A stretch of DNA of 64,000 bases from NCBI GenBank assembly GCA_005656395.1, contig SRSI01000073.1:1-64000 (forward strand), in the 5' to 3' direction. Source of the stretch: Strongyloides papillosus. Lineage: Eukaryota; Nematoda; Chromadorea; Rhabditida; Strongyloididae. A program made the position numbers and the translations under genes. Positions 24,287-34,106 of the stretch are shown here, piece after piece. The notes under the pieces were generated by a model. The model did not search any database, was not told the DNA's origin, and was given only the letters and a program-made list of their open reading frames with translations. Position 1 is the stretch's first letter. Each line of letters opens with the position of its first letter.

Positions 24287-24598
24287 TCAAAAAATTTTGA
24301 TTAAATTCTTGAAAATTCTTTCACTTAGACTTAAAGGCTTTAGACAAGATTCACAATGAGTATAAGTTACAATAGCTTTTGTCATATTTTTAGGTGCAAT
24401 ATAACATTGAATAGGTGTGAAGAAACAGTTTCTTGTAAAAACATTGATTTTCCTCGATTTTTCCTCAAATGTTTCAATATGGTCAGAATTGTATTTAACA
24501 AAATGAAATTTAGTTTTATTATGAATTGTATTTTTACATAATAAATTTGAGATTAATAAAAAATTTATTAGTAAAATATATAATATGCGGAGACCCAT
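24287..24598 (-). CDS. Secreted precursor with allatostatin-C-like Cys loop, copy 1
   Basis: Single frame, 103 residues. Residues 1-21 are a signal peptide ending near LLC. Residues 57-66 read NCFFTPIQCY: two Cys with six residues between them in the pattern C-x-F-x-P-I-x-C-aromatic, which is the core of allatostatin-C/somatostatin-like peptides (arthropod consensus CYFNPISCF). It is preceded by SRK and TR sites that could be cleaved, and followed by a C-terminal part with a second Cys pair (HCESC). The neighbouring gene 25088-25384 carries the same core (NCFFSPVHCY) with the same spacing. Function as a neuropeptide or secreted ligand is inferred from the motif. Alternatives are a small antimicrobial or matrix peptide. 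A further downstream exon cannot be excluded. Confidence 0.7.
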   Translation of the reverse strand: MGLRILYILLINFLLISNLLCKNTIHNKTKFHFVKYNSDHIETFEEKSRKINVFTRNCFFTPIQCYIAPKNMTKAIVTYTHCESCLKPLSLSERIFKNLIKIF

Positions 24599-25087
24599 GG
24601 TATTTTTGATATTAAAAAATTTACTACAAGTAAAAAATTATAGGAAAAGTTTGTTATATATATTTTTTTAATTCTATAGTTTATACTCTTTGTACAAGAT
24701 TATCTATACATCTCGATACATTTTTTTTGAAACATACCAAATCTTTTGTATGATCCTAAGAGGCGTCATTGACTAGTTGTTAATCTGTTTATTTTTTTTT
24801 TAAATATTATTAAATTCTTCCTTATTGTGAGTAAATGTTATATTTTTCTATAATAAAAATAATTTTTTTAAGTATAATTGTCTAACAAAGTAAAGAAATC
24901 CTTGTAAAAGTGGTTTATTAATTTAATTAAATGTATGGTACAATCTTGAGAAAGAAAAAATAATTTGTTAAAATATAATGTTTTCACCTTTGAAGAAATA
25001 AATTTTTAATTATACTTATCACACGAACTGGCAAATATTTTATTTGATAAAATATCTTAAAAACCAAAAGTTTTCGAACTCTCACAT
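24599..25087. other. Intergenic between the two Cys-loop genes
   Basis: About 490 bp of A+T-rich sequence, expected to hold the promoter of copy 1. Nothing else recognised. Confidence 0.5.
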
Positions 25088-25384
25088 TTAATGAATGGAA
25101 CCCATGAATTCTTCAAAACTTTTTGGTTGCTTTCTCTTTGAAGATAGTCTTCGAAAGTAAATTGAACGTTCGGGTTTATTCTTTTGAAGATAACAATGGA
25201 CTGGAGAGAAAAAGCAATTTCTTGATCTAGAATTTTGTATTGTATGTTCTTTGTTTTTAAGATCGGCAACTTTTTTGTTCTCAACAAATCCACTCATGTA
25301 CAAACTCATTAAACTACCTTTTGTAGTTGAAAATTTAACTAACACAATTAGGTAGATAAAAAAAAGCATCTTATAAAGCGGCAT
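25088..25384 (-). CDS. Secreted precursor with allatostatin-C-like Cys loop, copy 2
   Basis: Single frame, 98 residues. Residues 1-22 are a signal peptide (MPLYKMLFFIYLIVLVKFST). After an N-terminal spacer, the sequence SRSRNCFFSPVHCY (about 52-65) gives a Cys57-Cys64 loop with six residues between, matching copy 1 at N, C, F, F, P, C and Y. It is preceded by the basic SRSR and followed by KNKPER and later RR and KRK sites, so proteolytic release of a short cyclic peptide is plausible. Outside the core the two copies are barely alike, which suggests selection on the loop. The role is inferred by similarity to allatostatin-C; no receptor information is available in the window. Confidence 0.7.
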   Translation of the reverse strand: MPLYKMLFFIYLIVLVKFSTTKGSLMSLYMSGFVENKKVADLKNKEHTIQNSRSRNCFFSPVHCYLQKNKPERSIYFRRLSSKRKQPKSFEEFMGSIH

Positions 25385-28363
25385 TTTTATAGTATTTGAG
25401 GTAAAGTAAAAATATTTTAAAGTTGAAAAAATAATATAATATTTACAAATAAATTATATATATTCATAAAATTTTGGGCGTTGAAAAAAATGTATTTTTA
25501 TCTGCTAATGTAATATAAATATTTACTTCAATTGAGATAATGTTAATCCCTATTAGAAATAAAAAAACTAACATAAAATAAAAAGTGATGTTATACTAAA
25601 TAAGTAAGCGATAATATGTACTTTTTCAACACCTTAGCACATTTAAAAAACTTTAACTGTATTTTTAATATACAAGATTTTTATTTTCACAGAAAGGAAA
25701 TTGGATAGGAAAAGTTTTTTAATGCTTATTTATAAAAGATATTTGGATAAATTAAGATGAACATTAATGTTTAATTTTTAATATTAATGTCTTTTTTTGC
25801 TATTAAAAAAATAACCATAAACTGTAACAAATAACTCTTCCTACAGTATTCATTTATTTAATAATGCGCCATTTTATACATTATTTAATAAAATAGAATA
25901 TTTTTATATTTTAAATGTCAGAAATATTTACTCATAATAAAGTATATAAAAAGAAATCTTTTTATGAAACTTTTTATTTAATATTTAGTAGAAATATGCA
26001 ATTAATTAATATTTAACAAAAATGCTTTTATAATGGCACTTAAATATTACATTTTAGTCTATTCTTTTATGCTTACAAATTAAAGAACATGAAGCAAATT
26101 TTTTAAAGGTATATTTATTAGTAAGAAAATTATTTTACCTAATTTTTATCAAATGTCGTTGTTACAAAATGCAGCTGTTGCAACATTATTAATCAAAGAC
26201 GTTAAATAAGATAATCACTAAGATAATAATAAAAGATCTTCCTGCAACATCTTATTTCTTTAAATAACTTTTATTTCCCTTTTTAAAAAATAAATGTATT
26301 AAAAATAATTTTGAATATTTTTATATTAATTTTTTTTATTAGGAAACACAAAGAGATAAAAGTCTGAAAAACCATCCAATTTTCGAACAATATTTTAGAC
26401 AAACGTAGGAAATTTTCATTTGCCAACAATTATTATAAAGCTACCGGTGCCCTACGTCTATCCCACTAATGAGTTTAGATGTCGTATACGTTTTTCCCGA
26501 TTTAAAAAGATCTAAATTAATATTTTTATAAAATAAGACTAAACATAATTTATTATGAAGATAAATTAAACTTTTATAATTGGATAACCAAAATTAACTA
26601 TAAACATTTAATATGATTACTCTTTTATTTTCCGGCACGGCTTGCTTCGGTTGTGAAATGTTTAATAGGTTGAAGTAAGGACGTTTTTAATAGGTTTTTG
26701 ATAAATTATTTAATGACCTTTTGCTGAAAAATGTTCAAAGACAATTGAGCATTTGTGAGTATGAATCCCCATGGTCAATTTCTCACTTTAACACATTAAG
26801 CATTATATTATTGAAGTAAATCGCTCGGGAAAAATATTATCATACTTAAACTAAGTGATTTCACAATTAATTCTAGTTATACAATGATAAATGTCTAATT
26901 TATCTTTTATACCACATTATTTACTTTCCCGTTTTTATAGAAATGTTAATTTAAGATTTTTTTAACTGGAAAAACATATACGACATTAAAGCGTATAACA
27001 GGGATAACCGTGGGGACACCATACACAAAACAAATAGCAAAAAATTTAGACAATTCACAAAAAAATTCCACCATTTAAAAAAAAAAATTTAATTAAATTT
27101 AAAAATGTCAAACGACAACAAAAATGTTTCAAACGACGCAAAATATTAGGTTTTTGAATAAATTTCGTCTTTTTTATTTACAATAGTATATATATGACAT
27201 TTTGAAGTAATTCAACATTTACTTAGTCCTAATATCTTTTGATTTCATGCCAATTTTAGGGTCCAACTTATTTTTTCTAATATATTATGAAGCGCGTTAT
27301 CGTAATTCAATTTCGTGTAAAGCTTATTACAATTTATTAAAAATAATTCTTATTAATTATCTACTAACAACATAAGATTTAAAAATTAAAAATATTTATA
27401 ATAATAATAACGAAAAGCAAAAAATTACTATTTAACTACACAAAGAATTTATATTTAAAATTATTATTTTAGTATTTGATCTTATTTTTAATTAAATTAT
27501 GTAAAAAATATTTTTTACTATATTTAAAAATCCGTAGTATTTTGTATTTTTCAAAAGTTTGATTTTTAAAGACTATCTCTAAAGATATTGTAAAAAAATT
27601 TGGGTTTTCAGATGAGTATAATTTCATAAGAAAATATAATTTTAAATAATTCAAACTAGTGAAACACATTAAAAAAGGTAATATAATATAATATGTTATA
27701 AATGCTCTTTATGAAAGTATTTATAATCTAACATAAAAGTAAATTCTAATATTATATTTTAAAATATGTTATAGAAAGATAGAAACTTATTAAAATAACT
27801 CTTTAATTATAGCTTTAATTTTTATATACGAAATAATTGCGGTAAAAATAGTTGCAAATCAAGAAAATCCAAATTTCATTAGATGAGAAAATTTCACAAC
27901 TTTTTATGAAGAAATGTTTTCTAATTTTTTCAAGTGAAATAGTTTTTATAAGAATTATAGATAAAAGAAAATTTCTTTTCTTTTTGTCTAGAAATTTTGT
28001 CTGAAAATCAAATGGTTTTAAAGACTTTTAGCTCTGAATGAATATTTAGAAAGAAAATTCATATTAGCAATACAGTAATATTTAATTGAGATTATTAAAA
28101 AATTAAATATTAGTCTTTTTTATCACTTTTTAAAATGAGTAATAAAATTTATTAATAAAAGCAAATATTAATAATCAAATTATTATAACAACATTCTTCA
28201 GTGTGAAAATTTTTTTATGCTAAAAAATTCATTTAAATTTTAAAGAAAAAAGATTGTTTTTATTTAATTATCACATATTTTTTTATTTCAATTAAATAAA
28301 TTACCATTGAGAAATTAATATAAATAAGGTTTGAATTGATGAAAGATTATCTTTTCTTCTCAA
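25385..28363. other. Gene-poor 3.0-kb region, left part of a tandem duplication
   Basis: No coding gene supported. It contains a block (26021-26340) homologous to 29552-29870, a 575-bp inverted-repeat element (26446-27020), and a block (28065-28360) homologous to 29895-30206. The frame at 27469-27669 (minus) has no supporting features. Confidence 0.5.
26446..27020. mobile_element. 575-bp inverted-repeat element (MITE-like)
   Basis: The left arm from 26446 (ggtgccctacgtctatccca, then atgtcgtatacgtttttccc) matches the complement of the right arm ending at 27020 over about 95 bp with gaps. The best-matched inner part runs from atgtcgtata to tttttataaaa (26479-26533 against 26930-26984). The interior has no coding frame. 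No convincing target duplication is visible, so the exact ends are uncertain. It lies within the 1.7 kb that is absent from the other duplication unit. Confidence 0.65.
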
Positions 28364-28984
28364 ATGAATTTTATAATTCTTTTATTTTTTTTTATTCCAA
28401 TAATTCACTCCTGCGGAAACTTCAACTGTCCAAAATTTACAAATCATGCTCGAATTACTTTTAAAATTCATCCAACTTTAGCATTAACTTACAATACTGT
28501 TCCAGGTAAACGTCGACAACACCAATGGTTTTCCTTTGAACAATTACAAAAACGATTAAATCAAATACCCAGGGAAGTTATCAATGATTTTAGAGTTCAA
28601 CATAGAGCTACTCCTGCTCAAGCAAGAGAAAAAGTAAGAATTGTCAATAGATTAAAAGATATTCTTAATGTAACAGTTATAAACAATGAATGCATGTTTG
28701 ATTGCGATTACAAACAATCTATTGCACCTGCTGGAACACACTTCATTAGTGGAGGAAAACTAAGAAGAAGATTAGTTGATACTATTTGTTTAAATGGAGA
28801 AATTGTGCAAGAAAAAAGTGAACCTGTTGTAGTCCAACTTGTTTATGATATATCTGTCGCCATTACCGGTGGCAGAACGTTTTGCCAGACCCATTGGAGA
28901 GGTGTTGCTAATGCTATTCAAAAAAAAATGGAAAGAGGAAACAGAGGAACTTTTATTGGTCAATCTGTTATTAAAAAAGTGTAA
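28364..28984 (+). CDS. Secreted protein of unknown function, duplicated gene (intact copy)
   Basis: Single exon, 206 residues, signal peptide 1-16 (MNFIILLFFFIPIIHS). The mature part starts CGNFNCPKFT and contains five more or less spaced Cys (about 17, 22, 108, 112, 142 and 174), a basic middle region (GKRRQHQ, KLRRRLVD) and a conserved stretch GEIVQEKSEPVVVQLVYDIS. No known domain recognised. A second, decayed copy lies 1.2 kb downstream, with the stretch around KLRRRLVD to LVYDISV nearly identical. The ATG at 28364 is placed directly before the signal peptide. The protein is probably exported; a nematode-specific family is likely but not shown. Confidence 0.8.
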   Translation: MNFIILLFFFIPIIHSCGNFNCPKFTNHARITFKIHPTLALTYNTVPGKRRQHQWFSFEQLQKRLNQIPREVINDFRVQHRATPAQAREKVRIVNRLKDILNVTVINNECMFDCDYKQSIAPAGTHFISGGKLRRRLVDTICLNGEIVQEKSEPVVVQLVYDISVAITGGRTFCQTHWRGVANAIQKKMERGNRGTFIGQSVIKKV

Positions 28985-30206
28985 TAATTATACTAATAGT
29001 AAACATATTGTATCTTAATGATATTTATTAAGTAAATAGAAATATAGTTATTGATTAAATACGTATTTTTCATTTATTGCGTTATAATAATTAGTGAAAT
29101 AGTAGATATTTTCTGCTAAAATATGAAAAAAGTCTTTTTTTTGACACAAATTATAATTGTTAAGTTATTTATTTACTGGAACAAATGAACATGTAAAATG
29201 ATAAAAAATTAAAAATATTGTAATTCAATGTAATTATTGTAATACCTTGAGAATATAAACCATGGATATGCAAGACGATTAGGACAATCCAAGGTCAACC
29301 AAATTAGAATTCGCCTACAGCATCAATACAATATAAATGCTGGATAGAATAAGAATCATCGGAATATGTGAACATGCTATTATATAAATATTAATTTTTA
29401 TTTATAATCATTTGCTGCTTTGTTATTTTGATTTGATAATAAACATCCTCAAATATTCTACACTTATATCGTATAGTATTAAATTAAAAGTTTCTTTGAA
29501 GTTCTCGAAATCCATCATGATTGTATATGTAGTTCATTAGTATTTGGAAGTAATGTTTTTATAATGGCACTTAAATATTACACTTTGTCTAATCTTTTAT
29601 GTTCGTAAACTAAAAACATCAAGCAAATTTTTAAAAGCATATCTAATAAATAAGAAGTTATTTCTTTTAATTTTTATTAAATGTCGTCATAATAAAATGA
29701 AATCACCGTAACATTGTCTATATAAAACTTTAAATACGATAATAACTAAGATATTAAAAAAAACATCCTCCAACAACATCTTATCCATTCAATTAACTTA
29801 TATTTCCCTTTCTATAAAAGAAATATATTAAAAATAATTATAAATATTTTTCATATTATTTTTATGAGAAAATATTTAAGAAAATAAAAAACAAATGCAG
29901 TACAATAATATTTTAATGGAATTGTGAAAAAAATTAAATATAAATCTTCTACAACTATTAAAAATAATTAATAAAATTTATTAAAGCAAACAAATATTAA
30001 TAATTAAATTATAATAATTTTATTTTTTAGTGGGAAAATTTTTTTGTGCGAATAAATTTTTCTAAATTATTAAGAGAAATAAAAATAATAATACAAAATT
30101 GTCTTTATTTGATCATCGCTTAATTTTCTATTTCAATTAAAAAAGTATCGTTAAAAAATTAATATAAATAACGTTTAAATTAACGAAATTATTACTTTTT
30201 TTTCAA
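28985..30206. other. Intergenic between the intact gene and its decayed copy
   Basis: A+T-rich sequence. About 29552-29870 is homologous to 26021-26340 and about 29895-30206 to 28065-28363, so this is the duplicated upstream region of the decayed copy. No gene seen. Confidence 0.5.
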
Positions 30207-31092
30207 ATAAATTTTATAATTCTTTTATCTTTATTAATTCCGATAATTCAATCTTGTGGGAACTTTAACTGTCCACCAGTTTCAAATCGATGCTTTTGTT
30301 GTTTATACAGTTGAACCAAATTTATCATTTACCTACAATAATGTAGATAAACTACATCGAGAACGCCAACAATCTACAAGGAAAGGTTTAAGGTATGGAT
30401 TAATTCTTATGGCTGGAGGAGTTTTTCATGAGCTAGCAGCTCTAAATTGAGTTAGACCCGTTCAAGCAGGAGTAGGTGTAGAAATTGTTGATAGTCGATC
30501 AACTTTTCTTGACCTTAATGTAACATTTATAAATGATGAATGTTTATTTGATTGCAATTACGAACAAATTTATGCACCTGCTGGAACATACTTCATGAAA
30601 GTTGGAAAACTAAGAAGAAGATTAGTTGATGGTATTTGTTTAAATAGAGAAATTGTACAAGAAAAAAGTGAACCTGTTGTAGTCAAACTTGTTTATGACA
30701 TATCTGTCAAAATTGTCGGTGGAAGAGTATTTTACGAAACCCATTTGGAGGTCTTGCTGATGCTATTAAAGGTAGAATAGAAAGTGATCAAAGAGGACAC
30801 TTCGTTGGTATATCCGTTATTGAAAAGGCATGATGATCATATTGATAGCAAATATAGTATTTCTCATTAATGCCAATTTTTTAATTGCCAAAGTAATTAA
30901 TGATGAAATATTTATTTATCATTCGTTGCGTTTTAATAATTCACGAAATGGAAATATTTTCTATTTAAAAATATAAAAAAGAAGTTCTTATTCTGCCACA
31001 AATTATTTTTGATAGGTTATTATTTTATTTAAACAAAAGAACATGCAAAATGGTAAAAAGAAACTATTAAAAACATTGTAATTTCAATGTAG
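29552..31092 (+). repeat. Tandem duplication, unit B
   Basis: Second unit of the duplication described at 26021-29240. It carries the decayed gene copy (30207-30833) and lacks the 1.7-kb segment with the inverted-repeat element. Confidence 0.75.
30207..30833 (+). pseudogene. Decayed duplicate of the 28364-28984 secreted-protein gene
   Basis: The start codon of the intact copy corresponds to ATA here (30207-30209). The signal peptide and first residues remain readable (to CGNFNCP). A frame change then occurs near 30280-30290, an in-frame TGA at 30448-30450 breaks the second frame, and a one-base loss near 30740-30750 shifts the 3' end. The segments GKLRRRLVDGICLN, EIVQEKSEPVVVK and LVYDISV are almost identical to the intact gene, so decay is recent. 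It probably makes no full-length product. Confidence 0.85.
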
Positions 31093-31137
31093 ATATAACA
31101 TTAAACATACTTTGTATAAAAATAAGAATAATAACAT
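30834..31137. other. Intergenic, duplicated 3' flank
   Basis: About 300 bp, mostly homologous to the 3' flank of the intact copy (28985-29240). It lies between a plus-strand pseudogene and a minus-strand gene, so it holds both 3' ends. Confidence 0.5.
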
Positions 31138-32722
31138 TTACGTCCTTGTATTTTCATTATCTTGAGTATTCCTGTTTTCACTGTTTATTTCAACTTTCCC
31201 TCGAAACTTGTGCTTCCAATTATAAAATATTGAGACTGTTAAGAGGGTTAGTGTTAAAACATTGCAAATCATTAGAAATATTAATAATTTATTGCTATAC
31301 ATAAAGTGACATTTACTCTGCTCAGTATAATTCTCAGTTACATCGTTGTCTTTACTATCCATAACAGTATATCTCCCTTCAACAATTTTACTAGTAGAAT
31401 TAAACGTGGGTGTCCGACGGAATCTTATAGATTTAAAAGAATTTTTGCATTTCGGAGGCTAAAAATATTGCACATTATAATTAAAATAAGTTAAATCTTA
31501 TATCTAACATACAGTATACTTTTTGCAGTTAGGATCTACTTTTGGACAAAGTAATATCAAACATGAAAAATGCATCTGAGAACTTTGAGCGAATTTAAAA
31601 ACTTTTGCCTCACTCCATACTAGATTTAAAGTTTTTGAATAAACTAAATCAGGTAGTATATCAGTATCCTTCGAACAACCAGTTTCATCAACTATTAAAT
31701 ATTTCTTATTACTTCCATTGCCCACATAACATTGATATACTTTCATTGCAAAAGATGGATTATTACATTTCCATGTATGAAATACCCTCTCTCCAATATT
31801 TACCTTTCCAATTGAAGGTCCATCAATTGAATTTTTACGTAATGAATAATGACAATCCGGAACACCTTCTTCTTTTATAAGATTAGTCTTTGAAAATGTA
31901 CTAAAAAAGGAAAATGGCGTCAATTAGAGGATTAAAATAATATCTGAAAATAATTACCTAATCTCCATTAATGCATTCAAAGACTGATGCATCGAATTGT
32001 AAACGCACTTTAAGTTATATAATTTATCATCTTCAGTTAATCTTTGCAAATGAAAGCTAACTATAACGGTTATTGTATATTCAACAGACATGAATTTATC
32101 ACTCTTAATATATATATTTTTTTATTATTATTATCATTTACTGGATAACTTACTTTTCTAAAATTCCATACTCCACATTCTGAGGCGTTTAATGGTAATC
32201 TATATATAATTGTTGAAGTATTCTTTAAACAAAACAAAATAACAATGAAATATCATAAAAAGTAAATTACCTTGCCATAATATGAGATACATTTATAAAA
32301 TCCTTCATGACGGGATGGAAAAATTCTCCCACCATTAAAATTATAAATGTCTAATTTAATTCCAATTGAATTGTTATCACATAAAATAACTGCGTTCTCT
32401 AAAATAATTAGAAATAAATAATGCATAATAACTAGAATTAAATATCTACCTATATAATTTTTAACTTTTGGAGCATAAACATGTGATGAATACACTTTTG
32501 GTTCACTTCTCCTCCATGAAGTTTTATCCTATAATATATTAAATATTTATAAATGAAAAGTACTTGTTTTAAAATCTTTCCAAGGATGTTTTCACTAAAG
32601 GTACATAAAAAAACAAAACTAACCATATACGGTCTTGTAATCCATTTTGGAGATACAATATTAAGTAGAAATAAAAAGAAAATGTTTATCAATAAATAAT
32701 TAATCCAATATTTTTTAAACAT
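31138..32722 (-). CDS. ZP-domain (cuticlin-like) membrane protein, seven exons
   Basis: Exons 32722-32624, 32528-32450, 32398-32271, 32222-32154, 32103-31958, 31900-31513 and 31458-31138; six introns, GT-AG, mostly 48-57 nt, the first 95 nt. The product is 409 residues. It has an N-terminal hydrophobic signal (about 1-24). A ZP domain spans the middle: ECGVWNFRK and VSFHLQRLTEDDKLYNLKCVY in the N-terminal half; GVPDCHYSL, GERVFHTWKC, VYQCYVG, VDETGCSKD and SCLILLC in the C-terminal half. An RFRR furin-like site comes next (about 320), then a TM helix (LLIFLMICNVLTLTLLTVSI) and a short tail. This is the standard layout of nematode cuticlins and other ZP proteins, which are cut at the furin site and polymerise in cuticle or apical matrix. 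The specific family member is not identified. Confidence 0.88.
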
Positions 32723-34106
32723 TATTATTCAAGATATAGAAAAGGATAAATTTAAAATTTTTATTACAAAATTAATACCATTACCACAAAGTATCTTCTT
32801 TTTCAATACAATAGATAATTTCATGTAATATTATACAATTACCAATTTACACTACACCTTTCATACCCCCTCCTTCCTCCATTTCATTAAACTTTTTTCT
32901 TCACACCTTTTTACTACCAAAGACTATCTTAATTTAGAGCAAATAAACATTCACCTTATAAAGGAGAGATTTTGTATAAACTTTTTCTTCCCCTTTGATA
33001 CGTCCTCTCTTATCAACATCATGATTACTTCTTACAAATACTATTATTATCACCATTCTCTAGTTACAAAAAGATTTTCTCATTATATATCTTTATTTCA
33101 TATTTGTATATCATGAAAATTTTTCCCTACTTTAATAATATAAAAACTTTTATCTCACTGTGTCATGTAACAATGAACATCAAACAAAACTTTAATAATC
33201 GTTTTTTATAAATTACATAATGAAGTATAAAAAATTCTAAAACCACCTTTTAAAGTGCTAACATATGTAAAACCAAATAAATAATATTTTATTAAAATTA
33301 TTTTAAGAAACCTTGAATGTTTTAAATGTACATTTCAAAGAAAACCATTAATACTTTCAAATAAATATAAATTTGTCATAATTTTTAAATTTATAACCAT
33401 TTATAATTTCCAAGAATATAATTAATTTGTATTTCAATAATTTATCTACAAAATGTCCTTACCTCGATGTATAATTACATTCCTTCCTCATAATGGTGTC
33501 AAAGTTGTTTTGTTTAATTAACGAAAAACATTTAAAAGTGCATTACAGTTATCACGAAACGTTATTTTCATAAATGCAATCACGAATATGGATGCATGGA
33601 TTGTATAAAATTGATAATTATATTGGTGGGAAGTAACAATTTTTTATCATCTATTAATTTTTTCTCCATCTCAATAATATATCTTTTAGAATTATGTAAT
33701 TTATAAACATTTATCTATTTTATATATTTATTTTACCAAAAAAAATATATAATAAAAATATTAATGTTTAAATGTATTTTATCAACAATTATTTCTTTTA
33801 CTTTTTTTAAATTTTCATTTGAATTCTTGAAAAATTAAATTGTTTTGAAGAAAGGTATGATGATAATTTGTCATTTTTGAAAGTAAAAAATTTGAGAAAA
33901 AGTATACATATTATTTTTTGATTAATATATTCCACATTCTCACTTGAATATGTCGCACTTCCTTTTATCATCCATCCTTTATCACTGGTATAAAATATTT
34001 ATATAATATAACTGGTAGAGGAAATTTTTAAAATATAAAAAGCAATTAAAAATTTTTTTATTTGTTAAAATATATCTTTTTCAACATGAATACGTGTATT
34101 TCTCAT
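32723..34106. other. 1.4-kb intergenic region, no gene seen
   Basis: A+T-rich spacer between the ZP gene start and the PB1 gene stop. A pyrimidine-rich stretch lies at about 32850-32920. It should include the ZP gene promoter. Confidence 0.5.

Larger units (their letters stand above)
26021..29240 (+). repeat. Tandem duplication, unit A
   Basis: This unit aligns with 29552-31092 in the same orientation at three places: 26021-26340 with 29552-29870, 28065 through the gene 28364-28984 with 29895-30833, and the 3' flank to about 29240 with about 31092. Unit A holds the intact gene and about 1.7 kb (26340-28065) that unit B lacks. Confidence 0.75.

Noticed and set aside
24356..24541. Plus-strand frame across the first Cys-loop gene
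   Set aside because: Antisense shadow; it lacks a signal peptide or any motif, while the minus frame has both.
25057..25293. Minus-strand frame overlapping the second Cys-loop gene in another phase
   Set aside because: No signal peptide, no motif, and no usable upstream start; the overlapping frame 25088-25384 has all of these.
27469..27669. Minus-strand 66-codon frame in the duplicated region
   Set aside because: Composition equals the A+T-rich background and no motif or signal peptide is present.
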